Source: Gnetum montanum (Eukaryota; Streptophyta; Gnetopsida; Gnetales; Gnetaceae). From it: DNA of 64,000 bases. The notes under the pieces were generated by a model. The model worked only from the letters and a program-made list of their open reading frames with translations, did not search any database and had not been told where the DNA came from. This document shows positions 23,560-36,458 of the stretch, in pieces; position 1 is the first letter of the stretch, and each line of letters opens with the position of its first letter. The position numbers and the translations under genes are program-made. The DNA lies in the NCBI GenBank assembly GCA_015680685.1, contig MNCI01004978.1:296673-360672 (forward strand). The letters are read 5' to 3'.

Positions 23560-25815
23560 AATGTTTTATTCTTGGTCAAATTAATCACCAAAGCTCTTAA
23601 TCTACCAAATGAGGGGCCTAATTAGCCCATCTGTCCACAAGGTATGACCCTGATACTAGGAAGCTATGGCTAAGGCGAACATACGACAAGGATGAAAAAA
23701 CATATAATGAATTAACTTTGGAAGAGAGAACCTATTTCAAGATAGGGACATATCACCTCTTTCCCACCAATGGGCTTAATAGAATCTCCACATATGTGGC
23801 TAGGAGAAGTGCCATACTAATGAAAAAATACATGGCCAACCTTCCCTAGTTATATTGCATAGAAATTCAAAGGTGGTTTGAAGAGAAGAAGGTAGGGAAA
23901 CTAACACTTCTATTTCCTTGCCTAATCCAAAAGTTTTTCAAGTGTGCTAGAATCTTGGGGTACACAAACGACATCCCCAGGAAGGCTTAGAATGCTTCCT
24001 TCGCTGAATGGTTTAAACCAGCAGCATCAAGAAAAGACCTTGATGAGGAGTGAGAATTGGAGAAGGAGGCAAAACCAAAAAAAGAAGCAAAAAAAAAAAG
24101 CTTGAACAACATCATGAAAGATAAGCTCCACCATCACTACCACAAGACTACATGCTAGCAATGAGCCACTTACAGAAAATTGCTAAAACACTTAGCTGGG
24201 GGAGCAGAGAGGAGTCAAGTCTCTTCAAATTCCTTGACAAGGTGCAACTCACTGTCTCGGCTGATCCAACAAGAGGAAAGGTGTTGCTACAGTCAAGGGG
24301 AGAATCCCAGTGGTCTAGACAAATCTCTAATAATGCTGCATTGTTCCAAGTAATGCTTGAAATAAGAGAAGGTGCCATAGTAGTGGTCATGCAACATTAG
24401 GATGTGGCAAGTGTAGTAGAAGTGCTAACGGATCACATCAAAGAATCATTTAATGTGCCTATTGTGCCCCCGGTAGATTTGATTGGGACTAGAGATGTGC
24501 AATTGCTTGCTGGGAATTTGATGACTTTTGTATTACATGAGGATGTATTGGATCAACTATTGCAAATAGGGCAAGTGATGACCACCCTGTTTGACATCCC
24601 CAGTGATGTCACTATGGCACAATTAGACCTCATTTCCATCAAAGGAAAGTTGATCATGGCTAAGACCAGGGCAGACCATGCGAAAGTAGAAGTGCAACAT
24701 TTTTAGTAGGAAGTGGTTATCCTAATAGCTAAAAGATGGGATCCTACCCAGTTCATCACACTTAACTAGCTAGATCAATTTAGAATAAAGCTACTAGAAA
24801 AATTTCTTAAAGAGAACAAAGCTATCAAGCAGGAAAAGAAGAAGGTGGTCTGGAATGCCTTCACTGCAGAAGCACAAACTTATGCTCATAAGAAGGAACT
24901 GATTGTCACCCAAGAAGAGAATAAACAACTTACTGCTGAAAATTCAAGGTTGTTGACCATAGAAAAACAAAATAATGTTATGGAAGATAGTGTCCATCAG
25001 TTGAGAGAATAACTGATGAGGATAAACCAAGATATCAATAGATGGGCAAGGGAAAATAGAATCCTCTAAATGGAGGAGGCCCATGCCATTTGACAAAAGT
25101 CTGCAATCGAAATAAGCACGTGGCAGAATGAGGGCAAAAAGCATGAGAAGTTGAAAGGACACTTTTGGGACCAAGTGGACATGTACAAGCATATAAACAA
25201 AAAAGAAATCTAGATGACCAAAGCCCACATTGGGTCCATTTCCACATAGAATCCTGATTAGTAGCCAATTCTAGATAGTTATGCACTAGTCCATTAGGTG
25301 AAAGTGAAAAATAAAGATTTGTAGATTGAGGATTTGAAGGAATACATGGTGTTGGCTAACCCCAGATATGTCAACCTTACCATGTTAATAGTAGGTCAAC
25401 CTAGAAGTAAGCTAGAGAAACTGGTAGTGACCACCTATGCATTATACGAGAAAAAGTTTGCAGATAGAAAAGTCACTTTGGAGAAACTCCACATAGCAAA
25501 CTTAGAACTGGAGGTGGTTAAAACTCACTATCATGGATAGGAGGATGTTGCTTTAGACTTAGCCAGGTGATTGATAGATTATCATGAGTTGAAAGAAAAG
25601 GCCAAGGCCTTTGAAGAGGAACAATGACAGTTTGTGGCCTGGTACGTGAAGGCCAACAAAATGTTCCTATAGCTACCATGCCCTTGGGATGTATCGGTGC
25701 TAGAAAACATTAACTCAGTAGCCTAGATGGCACATGACCCAAAGACGGAAGAAGAGAAGTTGTAGGCACTACTTAATCACTACAAATTTGAATAGCCTGG
25801 TGATAAAGGGAAGTG
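23560..25815 (+). pseudogene. Unknown retroelement ORF with coiled-coil region
   Basis: From about 24152 to 25815 a single frame is recognisable despite several stops, almost all TAG or TGA. It contains VVEVLTDHIKESFNVPIVPP, a long charged heptad-like stretch (24800-25020 and 25330-25540) with many Lys/Glu and spaced Leu, and KLEKLVVTTYALYEKKF. An upstream portion (23690-24060) reads NELTLEERTYFKIGTYHLF and later IQRWFEEKK in another frame. I do not recognise the family. It sits where Athila elements carry an env-like or extra ORF, but I see no clear membrane segment. Confidence 0.55.
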
Positions 25816-26040
25816 ATTGATGGAGGAATCATTGCCTTTGAGAACTACATGAGTTTCCCCAAATTTGTGTCTTGTAATATTGCATCCAAATTTTTCTAAA
25901 ACACCACTGTGGCATGTAAGAGTTTGTTTGTTTGATTGTTTGAGTTAGTCAATAATTCCATACCTTCCAAATATTTTGTAAAGAACTTGTTCCTCATTTT
26001 GTTTAACTTGAGGATGAATTTTCATTTAGTTGCGGGGGTA

Positions 26041-26903
26041 TGATGAGTCATGATTTGGTTAGCTTCAATATTGGGTATCTGATATCAGAGCCCAAGATGC
26101 GATGTTGGATATTCGATATCGTTGCTTCCATGCTAGTCTATAAATTCAACACTTGGGTGCACAGTTGGGATATAGTTTTAGTTTTAGATTTTATAGCTTT
26201 TTCCTAGATTATTGATTCCTAGTTTTGTCATTTCTGAGTGCATGTTAGTAGTGTGATTTTTGTGAGTGTACAACATTCTTATTCGAGTGTGATGTACTTG
26301 GACACGTTACAGGATTGAAAATAAAGATCGAGATTGCTTCCATCATTTCAGCATTCACGTAGCTTATTATTCCTTTTAATTGTTTAATTATTTAGTTGTT
26401 TCCTATTTTCCTTAGCTAATGTTTCCATTTACTGCTCTTCACTATTCCCATCATTAAGTGGAATGAGTACGGCTAATCACGAGTGCTTAAGTGTAATTAC
26501 TTGGTAACCCAGCAATGTATCATTTGGTGAGCCGAGTGACATACACTTGGTAATCCCAGTGGTAGTCTCATGAAGTCCAAGGCATGTGTAGATGAATAAG
26601 AATGGATACTCATCACCTATAGGATAGTTTATATTTTACTTTCCATTATTCATTAGCTTAATTAATTTATCTTTTATTGTCATTAGGAGGAACATAGGAT
26701 TAGGTAACATCAATCATATGCCTCACTTTGGACTAAACCATACATGATAAAGCTACCACTAGTCCAAGTGGGAAGACAACGAACTATGATCAAAGCATAA
26801 TGATTTAGATGCACAACTAGTCCCATCCATGGAATTTGATCGAATTGTGTGTGAACGCTTGTGATTTGTATGGTTGGGTGTAAGGGTACCTTGCCGCTCA
26901 TCA
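26041..26903 (+). repeat. 3' LTR of the pol-less Athila-like element
   Basis: Preceded by a G-rich polypurine tract (GCGGGGGTA, 26032-26040). Starts TGATGAGTCATG and ends CTCATCA. TATA box 26139-26146; half-site pairs 26067/26081 and 26101/26115. Confidence 0.9.
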
Positions 26904-27267
26904 TTTGAGTCCTTAGTCCTAATGTGAAGTTCTTGTTCATGTCCTATAAACACATCTTTCACAATCAACATTATTTGTTTTTCTTTTTTCTTAAGGTTTT
27001 GGCATACCAAAAGGTCAACACTGTGATCCCTACTATTCTTGGTCAAGAAAAAAGTAGGGGGGTCAAGCCATAGCTTAAGCTAAGCTACAATATTTTTTTG
27101 GTTTCTTTACATTATTTAATGCAGTCAATACTTTGATTCCACAAAATCATGCAAATAGAAGAAATTGTAAAATGATATTTTTACCATTCAAAACTATTAT
27201 GTGGTTATAAGCCATAGCTAAGCTTGTATGTTGTCATTGTAATAAGCTATGAAAATGAGTTAAGTTG

Positions 27268-27505
27268 CAAAAAGGAGAACTCTTTTTCAATCCCCATTGG
27301 AGTATTAATGCACCCCATTGACCACATGTGTCAGAATCGATGCTAGTCCATGCTAATGGACCCTTCTATGTTCATGTTATGAGGTTCAAAAAGGAGAGCT
27401 CTTTTTTGGTTCCCATTAGAGTATTAATACACCCCATTGACCACGTGTGTTGGAACCAACATTGGTCCATGCCAATGGACCCTTTTATGTCCATGCTATG
27501 CCATT
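27268..27505. repeat. Two-copy tandem repeat, about 120 bp
   Basis: aaaaggagaactc and aaaaaggagagctc begin the two units near 27268 and 27388; both continue with caccccattgaccac and end near tggaccctt. Related sequence occurs in opposite orientation near 29990-30040. Confidence 0.8.
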
Positions 27506-27744
27506 GCATGGGTTAATATAGTTTTATCATGTTTATTGCACCATGCTTATTTGGGTGTTTGAAAAAAAAAGTATCATGGTTTTTTTCTTCATTCCCATGC
27601 TCATTTATTTTTTGCACTTATTTCTTGGTGCATTCATTTTGTTTTCTTAGCCCACGTATTTGCCACAGCTGAGCTTATTTCAAAAATATTTGAAAATTTA
27701 GTGTGGAACTTATTTTAAAAAAGATATGAAAATTTAATGCCAAG

Positions 27745-27890
27745 CTTTCATAGAACAATAGTGGTTTTCTTCAGTTTTTACTTTAGTTTTTGTGTTGAAG
27801 GCTTTCCTAGAATAGTAATAGTTTTCTTTAGTTTTTGCTTTAGGTTTTCTATTGAAGGCTTTCCTAGAACAATGGCAACTCTCCTAGAAT
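27745..27890. repeat. Degenerate tandem repeat, period about 58 bp
   Basis: Units contain ctttcctagaa, then a variable core, ttttctt(t/c)agttttt and ttgaaggc. Two full and one partial unit are visible. Confidence 0.7.
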
Positions 27891-28411
27891 AATGATGGTT
27901 TATAAAGAGATCTCGGACAATTGTAAACTATGTTTAAATCTTGGTTCCCTAAGCTTCATAGTCATAATAATCACATGTGTAATTGTTGTTGTTACAAGAT
28001 ATTATTATATGTGCTAATTAACAAGATTCTTACACTAAATGGTACTTATAAATGTTGTTCCAGTGTCACCCATGATATTATCTCTAATAATTCATTTATA
28101 AAAATTGTCTTGGTTTCTAAAGAGTAAATGCCTAATATGATGAGCATCAAAGCATATATAGCAAAGAGTGACCCACGTAATTACAAATAACCAAATAACC
28201 AAATGCATAGTGCACACAAACTAACAAAGGTTAGTTCTACATAAGATGTCACAACGAGCTAAATAGGCATTTGACAGCTTCATACCAAGTATTTGAGTCC
28301 ATTCTAACATAGGTGAAAACTGTGTAAATTGTCCATTCTTATTTAAGTTTCTAAAAAAAATTTCTACAAAGGACTCTGGCTCTTTCATGCACCAAAACAT
28401 GTGTTTCCAAG

Positions 28412-29291
28412 TGATGAGTGGTGACTAGTCCCTATGCCCAATCATATGAATCACAAGTGTTCACGTGCAATCCTATCGAATTTTGTGGATGGGAATAGTG
28501 TGGTGTTTGGATTGTTAAGCATTGATTGCAAGTCGTCATCTTCTAACTTGGATTAGTGGTAGCTTTGTCATGTATGGTTTAGTCCAAAGTGAGGCATATG
28601 ATTATGATGTTGTTGGGGCCTTAAACTAACCTTAATAATAACATATAAATTAATTATTTAATCTAATTAATAACAAGAAGATAAATTCTAAACTAGCCTA
28701 AGGATGATGAGTGTCCATTCCTAGCTTATCGTACACATCCTAAACTCACGTACCCACTATTGGGATTACCAAGTGTTATGTTACAAGGTAAACCAAGTAA
28801 TAATGCTACTAAGATTGCCAAGCGAATATGTATTTATGCTCGAAACTAGTTGTGCTCATTCTATTGATTGATTAACATGCATGGAAATGTAAATATTAAC
28901 TAAGTACATGAAAAGTAAATTACAGTGAAAGTAAATCTATTCTAAGTTAAATTACTACAATGAATATGACCTTATTGCCATTCATGGAATGTGTCCAAGT
29001 ACAATGCCACTTGAATAAGATGTTGTACAACTGACTCAAATTCACACTACATGCACTTACTAATTGTTTGCTAAGATCACAAAATAAAACTACAAGAGTC
29101 TAGCTAGGTGGAAGTCTCATATTTATAGACATTTATTATAATTGCGACATCACATTTACAACATAACAAATGCGACGGAGTAGGGGATGCCATAATGTAG
29201 AACCATTGTAGCAAGGGTTTCTACAATGTAGATGTGACGTAGCATCTACAACATCATAGATGCAATGTATTAGCCATTTCATGATCTATCA
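28412..29291 (-). mobile_element. Solo LTR, Athila-like family
   Basis: 880 bp with TSD CCAAG at 28407-28411 and 29292-29296. Read on the minus strand it starts TGATAGATCATGA and ends CCACTCATCA, similar to the LTRs at 17688 and 26041. TATA box (minus) at 29120-29127, with a GACATC half-site 18 bp further at 29146; the rest of the half-site array is decayed. Confidence 0.9.
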
Positions 29292-30450
29292 CCAAGTATT
29301 AAGAGCTTTGACATAGATCGCACACAGGTTGTGCATGGACCTTTAATCTTACCTAAAGGAGACAAGCAAAGGCCTAAAACCAATATGCAATATAATTTGA
29401 TAATAAGATTTCTTATAGCTAATGGTTGTTGCTACATCAAGCCAAGAATATAAGCTTATTAACTATCATCATCTAACTAATTTGCAGACCTACTAGAAAT
29501 ACATCCTTTAATAAATACCCACTCACCATAGTGGGCATGAGCCAAGCTTCCACTAAGGATGTAATTATATATAAACAACTTTTCTTTCAAGCTCCAGTAG
29601 AATCCCTTCAACCTTATTAGGAAGCTTATATCTACCAATACTATTAACCTTAGGTTCAAAATCTTTGAATCTCTATAGGACACCTTACCCAAGCTTTCTT
29701 AGTGCAAATATGAGATCATCTGCAAGAAGAGCCTTCTACAAAATCGACTACAATGAATATTCGAAAGACAACAGAAATAAGCATTGTAAAAAAAATGAGC
29801 ACATCGAATGGATGCCCGAAGTGAAAAAAAAGAAATGAACATGAAAATGGAAACAAACCTACAAACAAAATTTTTTATTTCAAAACACCCTATGCATGGT
29901 GAAATAGGGATGATAAAACTACATTAGGCCATGCCATGACATTGCATGGACATGGAAGAGTCAATTGTCATAGATGAGTGTCAGTTCTCACACGTGGTCA
30001 ATGGGATACATTTATACCCCAATTAGGACCAAAAAAGAGTTTATCCTTTGCAAAAATAGTGGTTGTCACTGTACCAAGCTATGAAAGTGTGTGTGAAAGT
30101 GAGTTGATTTGCAAAAATAGCTCTCCATGTGACTAACACTAACACATGAAATAGTAAAGACAACATCCTTCACTTCTTCTTATGCTCTTGAGTGCCCTTA
30201 ATTAGGCCCAGCTGGTTGCCATTGTGCCATGTTTGATTGAGATGAAATCAATGGTTAAGCATTTATGCATCAATCGAGACCAACTCTTTTTGCAAAAACA
30301 ATGGTTGTCAGAGTACCAAGATGTAAAAGTGAGCTGATTTGCAAAAGCAGCTCAGCTCTCTATATGACTGACACTTATGCATGAAATAGTAAAGAAAACA
30401 TCTGTCACTTTTTCTATGAAAGTGATTTGATTTGCAAAAGTAACTCTCCA
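29292..30450. repeat. Flanking DNA with degenerate tandem repeat, period about 242 bp
   Basis: Units start near 30047 and 30289 (tttgcaaaaa followed by atggttgtca or similar) and share gagctgatttgcaaaa, tgactaacactta-like and aaagacaacat phrases. The third unit is interrupted at 30450 by one LTR element and again at 37108 by another, and resumes at 43930. No genes recognised in 29292-30040. Confidence 0.65.
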
Positions 30451-31030
30451 TGTGAGAGATGTCTCAGGGTGGTGGTTCTCCTGGGCTCTCCCCATGGTTT
30501 GGGGGCCATGGAACACTCTAAGGCACCCTTAGGTGACTCTCAAGTGTTAGAAACCCATCCTGACTTGGTGATACCAAGCTAGCAGCAGGGCACCCTCCTA
30601 TTGCAACTCTCTCTAAGTTCTCTTCATACTACCCTCACTTAGAGAACTACATGGCCCTGATTCTATAGTGGTCGTAGATATGTAGGAGCTAGGACTGGAT
30701 AGTTTTGGTGTAGTGCCAAGCTGAACTTGTACTAGATCATGAGGGTTCTAGGGATGAGGCACCAGCCTTTGTAGATGCATCATTTTTCCTTCCACCGATG
30801 TTTTCTACAAGGTTTCTTGTGTACTTGTTTGCAAGGTCCTTGTTCAAAGTTAGTTGTCCTCCTTGAGGTGCATTCTCATATATATATATTAAGAAGCTGT
30901 GTTTCTACTTGCACTTTCTCTTGGGTTGCTTGCTTATTAGAGGCATATTTCCCAATTCTTCCATCCCAGATCCATTGGATCTTAGTGAATTCCTTGGGGT
31001 GTTAGACAACATTGAGGAAACATTGTTACA
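30451..31030 (+). repeat. 5' LTR of LARD-like element
   Basis: Starts TGTGAGAGATG, ends CATTGTTACA. Contains an inverted repeat CCATGG-tttggggg-CCATGG near 30492 and an (AT)n stretch near 30879. Same family as the solo LTR at 4468-5048. Confidence 0.93.
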
Positions 31031-31032
31031 GA

Positions 31033-31045
31033 TGGTATCATAGCC
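31033..31045 (+). promoter_or_regulatory. Primer binding site of LARD-like element
   Basis: TGGTATCATAGCC, two bases after the LTR, differs from the tRNA-iMet complement at one position. Confidence 0.88.
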
Positions 31046-34000
31046 TTTTCTTAATCATGTTGTGATATGTGGGTGCCCTCTAGTTGCGTTACATTGTTAA
31101 GGTTGTTATATTAATGGTTCTTTCAGATTGATATCTCGGTGATCTAGGATCATATCCTTATGTGTTCTTTGAAGAGTTGCCTTATGGTAAGGTTTTTATT
31201 CTCTTCATTAAGGGGTCGATGTTACATTGTGAGCAACTGATATATGTTGTTCTCCTTGAGGATGTATATGATTGCGTTGTGGTATTATTCTCCACTTGTT
31301 TACTTGTGGTTGGACTAGTTGTAGTTTTATTTGATATGGTAGAGAAGAGTTCTATTGGCAACTCATATATTATTGTTTCTCAAAGAGCTCTCATCTCTAG
31401 TCTCCAATGATTCATTTGGGATGAATTGGACTCAGATGACATGTATCAAGATGGCATTGATTGAATTATGTAGGATGCGGTATCCTTGCACTCCCACTCA
31501 CCTTAGATATAGTGAGTGTGGAAATTACAAATTGGGACATGTTGGTTCCCAGGTACCTCAGGATGGAGGGCCTTTAGACATGTGCTCTTGGTGAGCCTTG
31601 TTCTAGGTGGATTAAGAGCATTGCTAGTAGACTTCGTATGTTTGTGTTTGCAATTGTATGTTTTTCTAGTTGTGTATGCATGTCTTTCTTGGTTTCGTTT
31701 TCAAATTCTGTGTGGGTGTTGCTTTCATTGTGCCTATTGTTCTTAATGCAAGGCTTTGTGTTCTATGTGGTGTGATGATTTGTTGTTGGGATTGTTAAGG
31801 ATGCATTTGAAGGTTGTTTGTGCCATCCCAAGGCCAAATATTTGTGGTCCTTGTTTTGAAAACCTTTTATGCTTTAGGCATGATTGCCCTTGTGGTAGAA
31901 ATTTTGTGAGTTGTGCTCCCTTGTTTGTGCTAGTTATGTTGCCCTTGGTTTTGTGGCATTACTCCTTTGATTGGTGACATTTCTTTGGGCACTTTGATTT
32001 GGAGATCTCCTGGTGTAGGTCATCCTATTGTTGATTCTTGTTGAGACCTCACCTCTTTTGATGAGTATTTTTCTTGTGGATGCATCCTCCTTGATGTTGC
32101 TCATCGTATCAAGAATTGGTTTTATGGGAACCTATTGTTGGCTAGACCTTGGTCTTCCACCTTATTTCTGAGTTGAGATAATGATTCTTTATTGCCCATG
32201 CCTCTTATGAATGTGTTGAGATTTTGATCCTGGTGGGAACCAATGTCAGCGGGTGGGAATGTTTGTTGTATGTGAATCTTGGAATTTTGAGAGTGTTCTA
32301 GTACTCTCTGGGTGTGCCTCATGATGAATTCTTTTGTGTGAGTGTATCTAATTGATCCATCAATATTTTGCATGATTGATCTCTATGCATGTTGTTGAGG
32401 TCTTGCTCCTTATGATGTTGTGAGAGTGATATTTCTTTGTTATATGATTAGGCTTGATGGTTTTTTATGAGGCTGATGTGCTGATCATGTTCCTACTAAC
32501 TTCTCTATTTTTGAGTTGTTGTCTCGGTCTTGTAGGCAGCACAGGTATAAACATGCAGCCAGTGGTGACCTTAGTTAATTTCTTGAGCACTATGTCTATG
32601 GGGAAGATGTGTGCTCTTGAGGCATTCATGAATTGGTTATTTGATCTCAGAATCCCAACATTGGGTTGTGGATTTATCAATACCTTAGATGTGATGAAAC
32701 AGTAGGTACATCGTGATTTCTTTGCCTCTTAGTGCTAGTGAAGCACTAACAAAGGATAGTGATCTGACCTAGACCCTACAGATATTGGGTTAGTAGATGG
32801 CATAAAATGATATCCTTGGTCATGCTAGATATTGATGGCCCAGGAGTGGCCAATGCCTTGAGGTCCCATTGTGGCAGGTAGTGGATACTCAGTTGGTGTG
32901 TCCCATTATTCGATCATCGTGTTCGTGTCCTGAATCATTTTCAATCGATGGCAGTCATGCAGTGAGTTCAGTGGGATGGTTGTTCATGTACATGTAGAGA
33001 CAGTTGTGTAGTGGATGTAATGCAATAGATGATCGCTTTCATTCCATGACAGAGACAAGTTTTCCTTAGAATAGCATGGTGTAACCTTGTTGTGCCCCTA
33101 GTGGCCTAAACCTTTTAGCTTAGGATGGGCTTGGGTAGTTCATCCTATAGCCTTCTAGGCTTGGGTAGCATTCCCAAACACCATGTATTGTACTCACTAA
33201 ATGTATTTTTATCCTTGTATGTGTGAGGTTGTAGTGTAACCTTGTGATGTACTCAATTTTAAAAATTTATGCACATAAAAGTACTCGATGTTATTGCCCT
33301 ATGTGAGTTAGTTGTCTCCTTGTTGTAGGCCTATGCCACACCCTGTGACAAGGCCAAGCTTGATGTATGGTGTTTTCTCGGTGCTCATTCTTGAAGCACC
33401 TCCTCTATAGGTTCTTAGCGGCCTTTGTGCCTTGATGTGTAATTTTATTGAAAACCCGATGGAAAATTCTCTTTGTTGAGATATGGTGTTGTAACAAGCA
33501 GGCCAGGGCATGTCCTTGCCCAAGGTGCTCTTGAACTGATGCCTTGTGTTCATGGTGATATTAGCATGCCATGAGGGTGTGTCCTTCAGTGAACATCTTA
33601 AGACAGGACAAGTCTTGGGAACACTTCCTCTTGGGTTCCTGGACTAGCAAAAATCTTATCCATAGGTGATCAATGGTGGTATGTAGCCTGAAATACAAAC
33701 AAATTGGTTCGATGAGCCTAATTTTGATAGCGAGTGGTTCATAATGGCCATGTGAATTACAATGGTAGTCTAAAATTCAAATCAAGGTGATCCTGCGATG
33801 TCTAGCTATGGAGTAGATTTGAGTTCTACATATTAGCACCTAGACTCCCTCTTCCATGTTGGATGTGATCGTGGAGCAGTTTTGCAAATGTTGGAATGGT
33901 GGTCCATCCTTGAATAAATGATGTTATAGTTACAGAAATTGTGACTTCTCTTGGTGGCCTTGCTTGGTAAACTTGGATGTGCTTGAAAACACTTGAGCCT

Positions 34001-36447
34001 ATGCTATCATGATTGGGGGCTTCTGGTGCTTCATGGATGATGGTGTGCTCTCGTGATGGGTTGCGTTGGTGCTTCTAAGAGCTATGATGTGCTCTCATGG
34101 ATTAGGACTTATCGGTGCTTTTATGGACTATGGTGTGATTTCATGACTTGGGACTTATTGTGCCTAGTGGGCTATGATGTCTCACCTAATCTCCTTCATG
34201 TACTCTGTTCCTTGTGTACATTGATGTATCACACTGTCTCTCCCTAATGTATTGTCCCATTTCTCTGGTGTATTATTAAATCATGTTAGTGTCCTAACCT
34301 CTCTGGTGGGATAGTAGGGTTGAGCACTATATTACTTGGCAATTCTCAAATCCTATGAGGGATCATTCTCCATTCCAATGGATGTCCTCTTCAGTTCCTG
34401 AAATAATAATGTAGGTTGTATCGAGATACTTGTTCCCTAGATGGAATCTAGAAGCAGTTGATGTTTGGGACTTGTTCCTAGCAGTAGTTCCATGTTCGTG
34501 AACTCTTGGGACTTGTTTTTAGAGATAGAATGTTGTTATCGTGGTGGAATTCATGGGACCTCCCTTGTGAGGCCATGTTGTTGAGGTAGCCTAAATGTAT
34601 ATATCTCCTTTCTTACAAGCAAGGCATGATCTTAGGTACTCTCTCTTAGTTTTTGTGGCTCCAAAGGGACATCCTTGTTGGGGTTCTCTGGTAGACCATC
34701 CTTATTGGAAACCCTTCAAGGAAAAGTCATGTATTGTTTTGAGTTGGTAGTTGATGTTGTTGAAGCCCATTCTTTGTAAAAACTATCTTGAGGACCTAGT
34801 CCTCCTATGGGAAAAATGTTCTTATTGACTTGCATTTGTTGTTTGGGTCAGATGGTAATAGGTAGTGGTGCAGCCTTGTGCATCACAATTGTTGTAAATG
34901 AGTTGGACTGGGATGTATGAAATGAAAACCCAGATCTGGCAAGATGAAACAAAAATCCCTCTTGGTAAAATTTTGAGGGATGAACTCTTTCACTTCTCAA
35001 GTTGTTCTTAAGGTGGAATCGAGTGTGGGTAAGACCTGTAGGTCCATGTCTTCTCTTAGTTAGTAGCAGTTTGATGATATGGTTGTGTTGGCTATGTGGA
35101 CCACTTGGGAATGTATTATGGTTAAGGTGCAATTAGATTGTCGTACTTGCCTACTAAAGAAACCTTCCAAAGAGGATCTTTTCTTCATGTTCAAAAATTG
35201 AATGAAAGGTATTGATTAGGAGTTGCGATCATTCCTGACACGGTAGGAAAATTCAAATTCTTGGAACCTAGATGTTCCTTGGAGAATTGATGACTGTGGT
35301 TGTCCTCAGAGGTGATTTTACATGCTTCCTTGGACAAAGTGCTCAGAAAATGGTGCTTGTTCCATATCTCAGAGTGGGAAGGATAGCTTGTAACTTACAA
35401 GTGCAGTTGATCCTTTCCCATGAATAGGACATTATGGTTGCAATCGATGAGGTGGTAATGATTGACATGAAACATATGTATGAAGAAATTATCTTGAGGT
35501 TGGTTGCCCAACATATCCTCCACTTGTTCTAGCATTTGAGTAGGCATTCTTGATGTTGGACAATCCCAAAGAAGGTTGATGATAGATTGGGTTGGTTTGT
35601 TATGATAGCCTCTTGGAGAAGTTTTCCAAACAAATTTTGGATCTTCTATGTTATTGTGGAAATGAAATAGTGTTGGATGGTGAAATGAGGAATGTGATGC
35701 TAGTGTGTCTACGAACGGTAAGGTCAAGCTCAAAAGATCTACCCTTGTACCTTGTTTTGAGGGGAGAACATGCTCGACTTCCTTCATACCAACCTAAACA
35801 AACATGATGAAAAAAAATGTGCACAATATAGATGCACAGATTCAGTGCTTAGATGGTTACACTGGTGAGACCCCATGGGTCTGGATGTGAGAAGTAGAAC
35901 ATGGAGTTCTGGAGAGCATGAGTTTCTTGTGGAGATATGGCTCTTTCAGAGCATGTTCTCCCTCTTGATTTTATGTTTCCAAGTCCATCACCATGGGCAG
36001 TGGCCCTAGTGAGCCCTCAAAATTGATATAAAAAAATCAAGAAAATCGATGGGTGCTAAGATGCCATTCAAGAAGTAACTCAGCTATGCTTGTGGAAGAG
36101 GAGAGTGTACTCCTGCATAGGTATGGGCCTATGCAAGAAGATAAGTCTCTAGACCTCATAAGGGATGGATCTAAGGGATGGCTTAGAGACATTGACCCTT
36201 TGGGTTGGACTACTCCCACTTGTCACAGAGTTGGGAAAGTCTTTGGGATTCCTCCAAGTGCCCTTTGCATTTCATGCAAGGCATTGGATGGAAGGACATA
36301 TCAAGTGTTGAGGTTGGTACCTTCCTTTAAGCCTCGTGTCAATTGAGTTGACGAATTCCCCAGATTTGATAGAGTTCCAAACCCATACTTGAAGTGTACT
36401 CTTGAAGTCATCCTAGGCTTTGCTTTGAGAATGTCGCTTCTTTTATG
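31046..36447. other. Non-coding interior of LARD-like element
   Basis: Short open frames exist on both strands (for instance 35395-35787 minus and 36053-36346 plus) but none shows a known domain or a consistent series of retroelement motifs. A degenerate repeat of about 40 bp built on ggtgctt and tatggtgtgctctcatg lies at 34020-34190. Confidence 0.7.
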
Positions 36448-36458
36448 CAGGGGAGGAT

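Larger units (their letters stand above)
17688..26903 (+). mobile_element. Athila/Tat-like Ty3/gypsy element without pol
   Basis: Two similar LTRs (17688-18563 and 26041-26903) bracket 7.5 kb. Termini are TGATGAG and CTCATCA, perfectly inverted in the 3' LTR. Flanks CTTGA (17683-17687) and TTTGA (26904-26908) are a TSD with one mismatch. The interior holds a gag and, after a gap, a decayed coiled-coil ORF; I find no protease, RT, RNase H or integrase motif on either strand. It would depend on another element's enzymes, for example one like that at 53499-63378. Confidence 0.88.
26904..28411. other. Intergenic DNA with short tandem repeats
   Basis: No genes recognised. Two local tandem repeats lie here (27268-27505 and 27745-27890). 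Otherwise AT-rich DNA without polymerase motifs. Confidence 0.5.

Noticed and set aside
31162-36346. Short open frames in the LARD-like interior as genes
   Set aside because: None has conserved domains, they lie on both strands and are of chance length.
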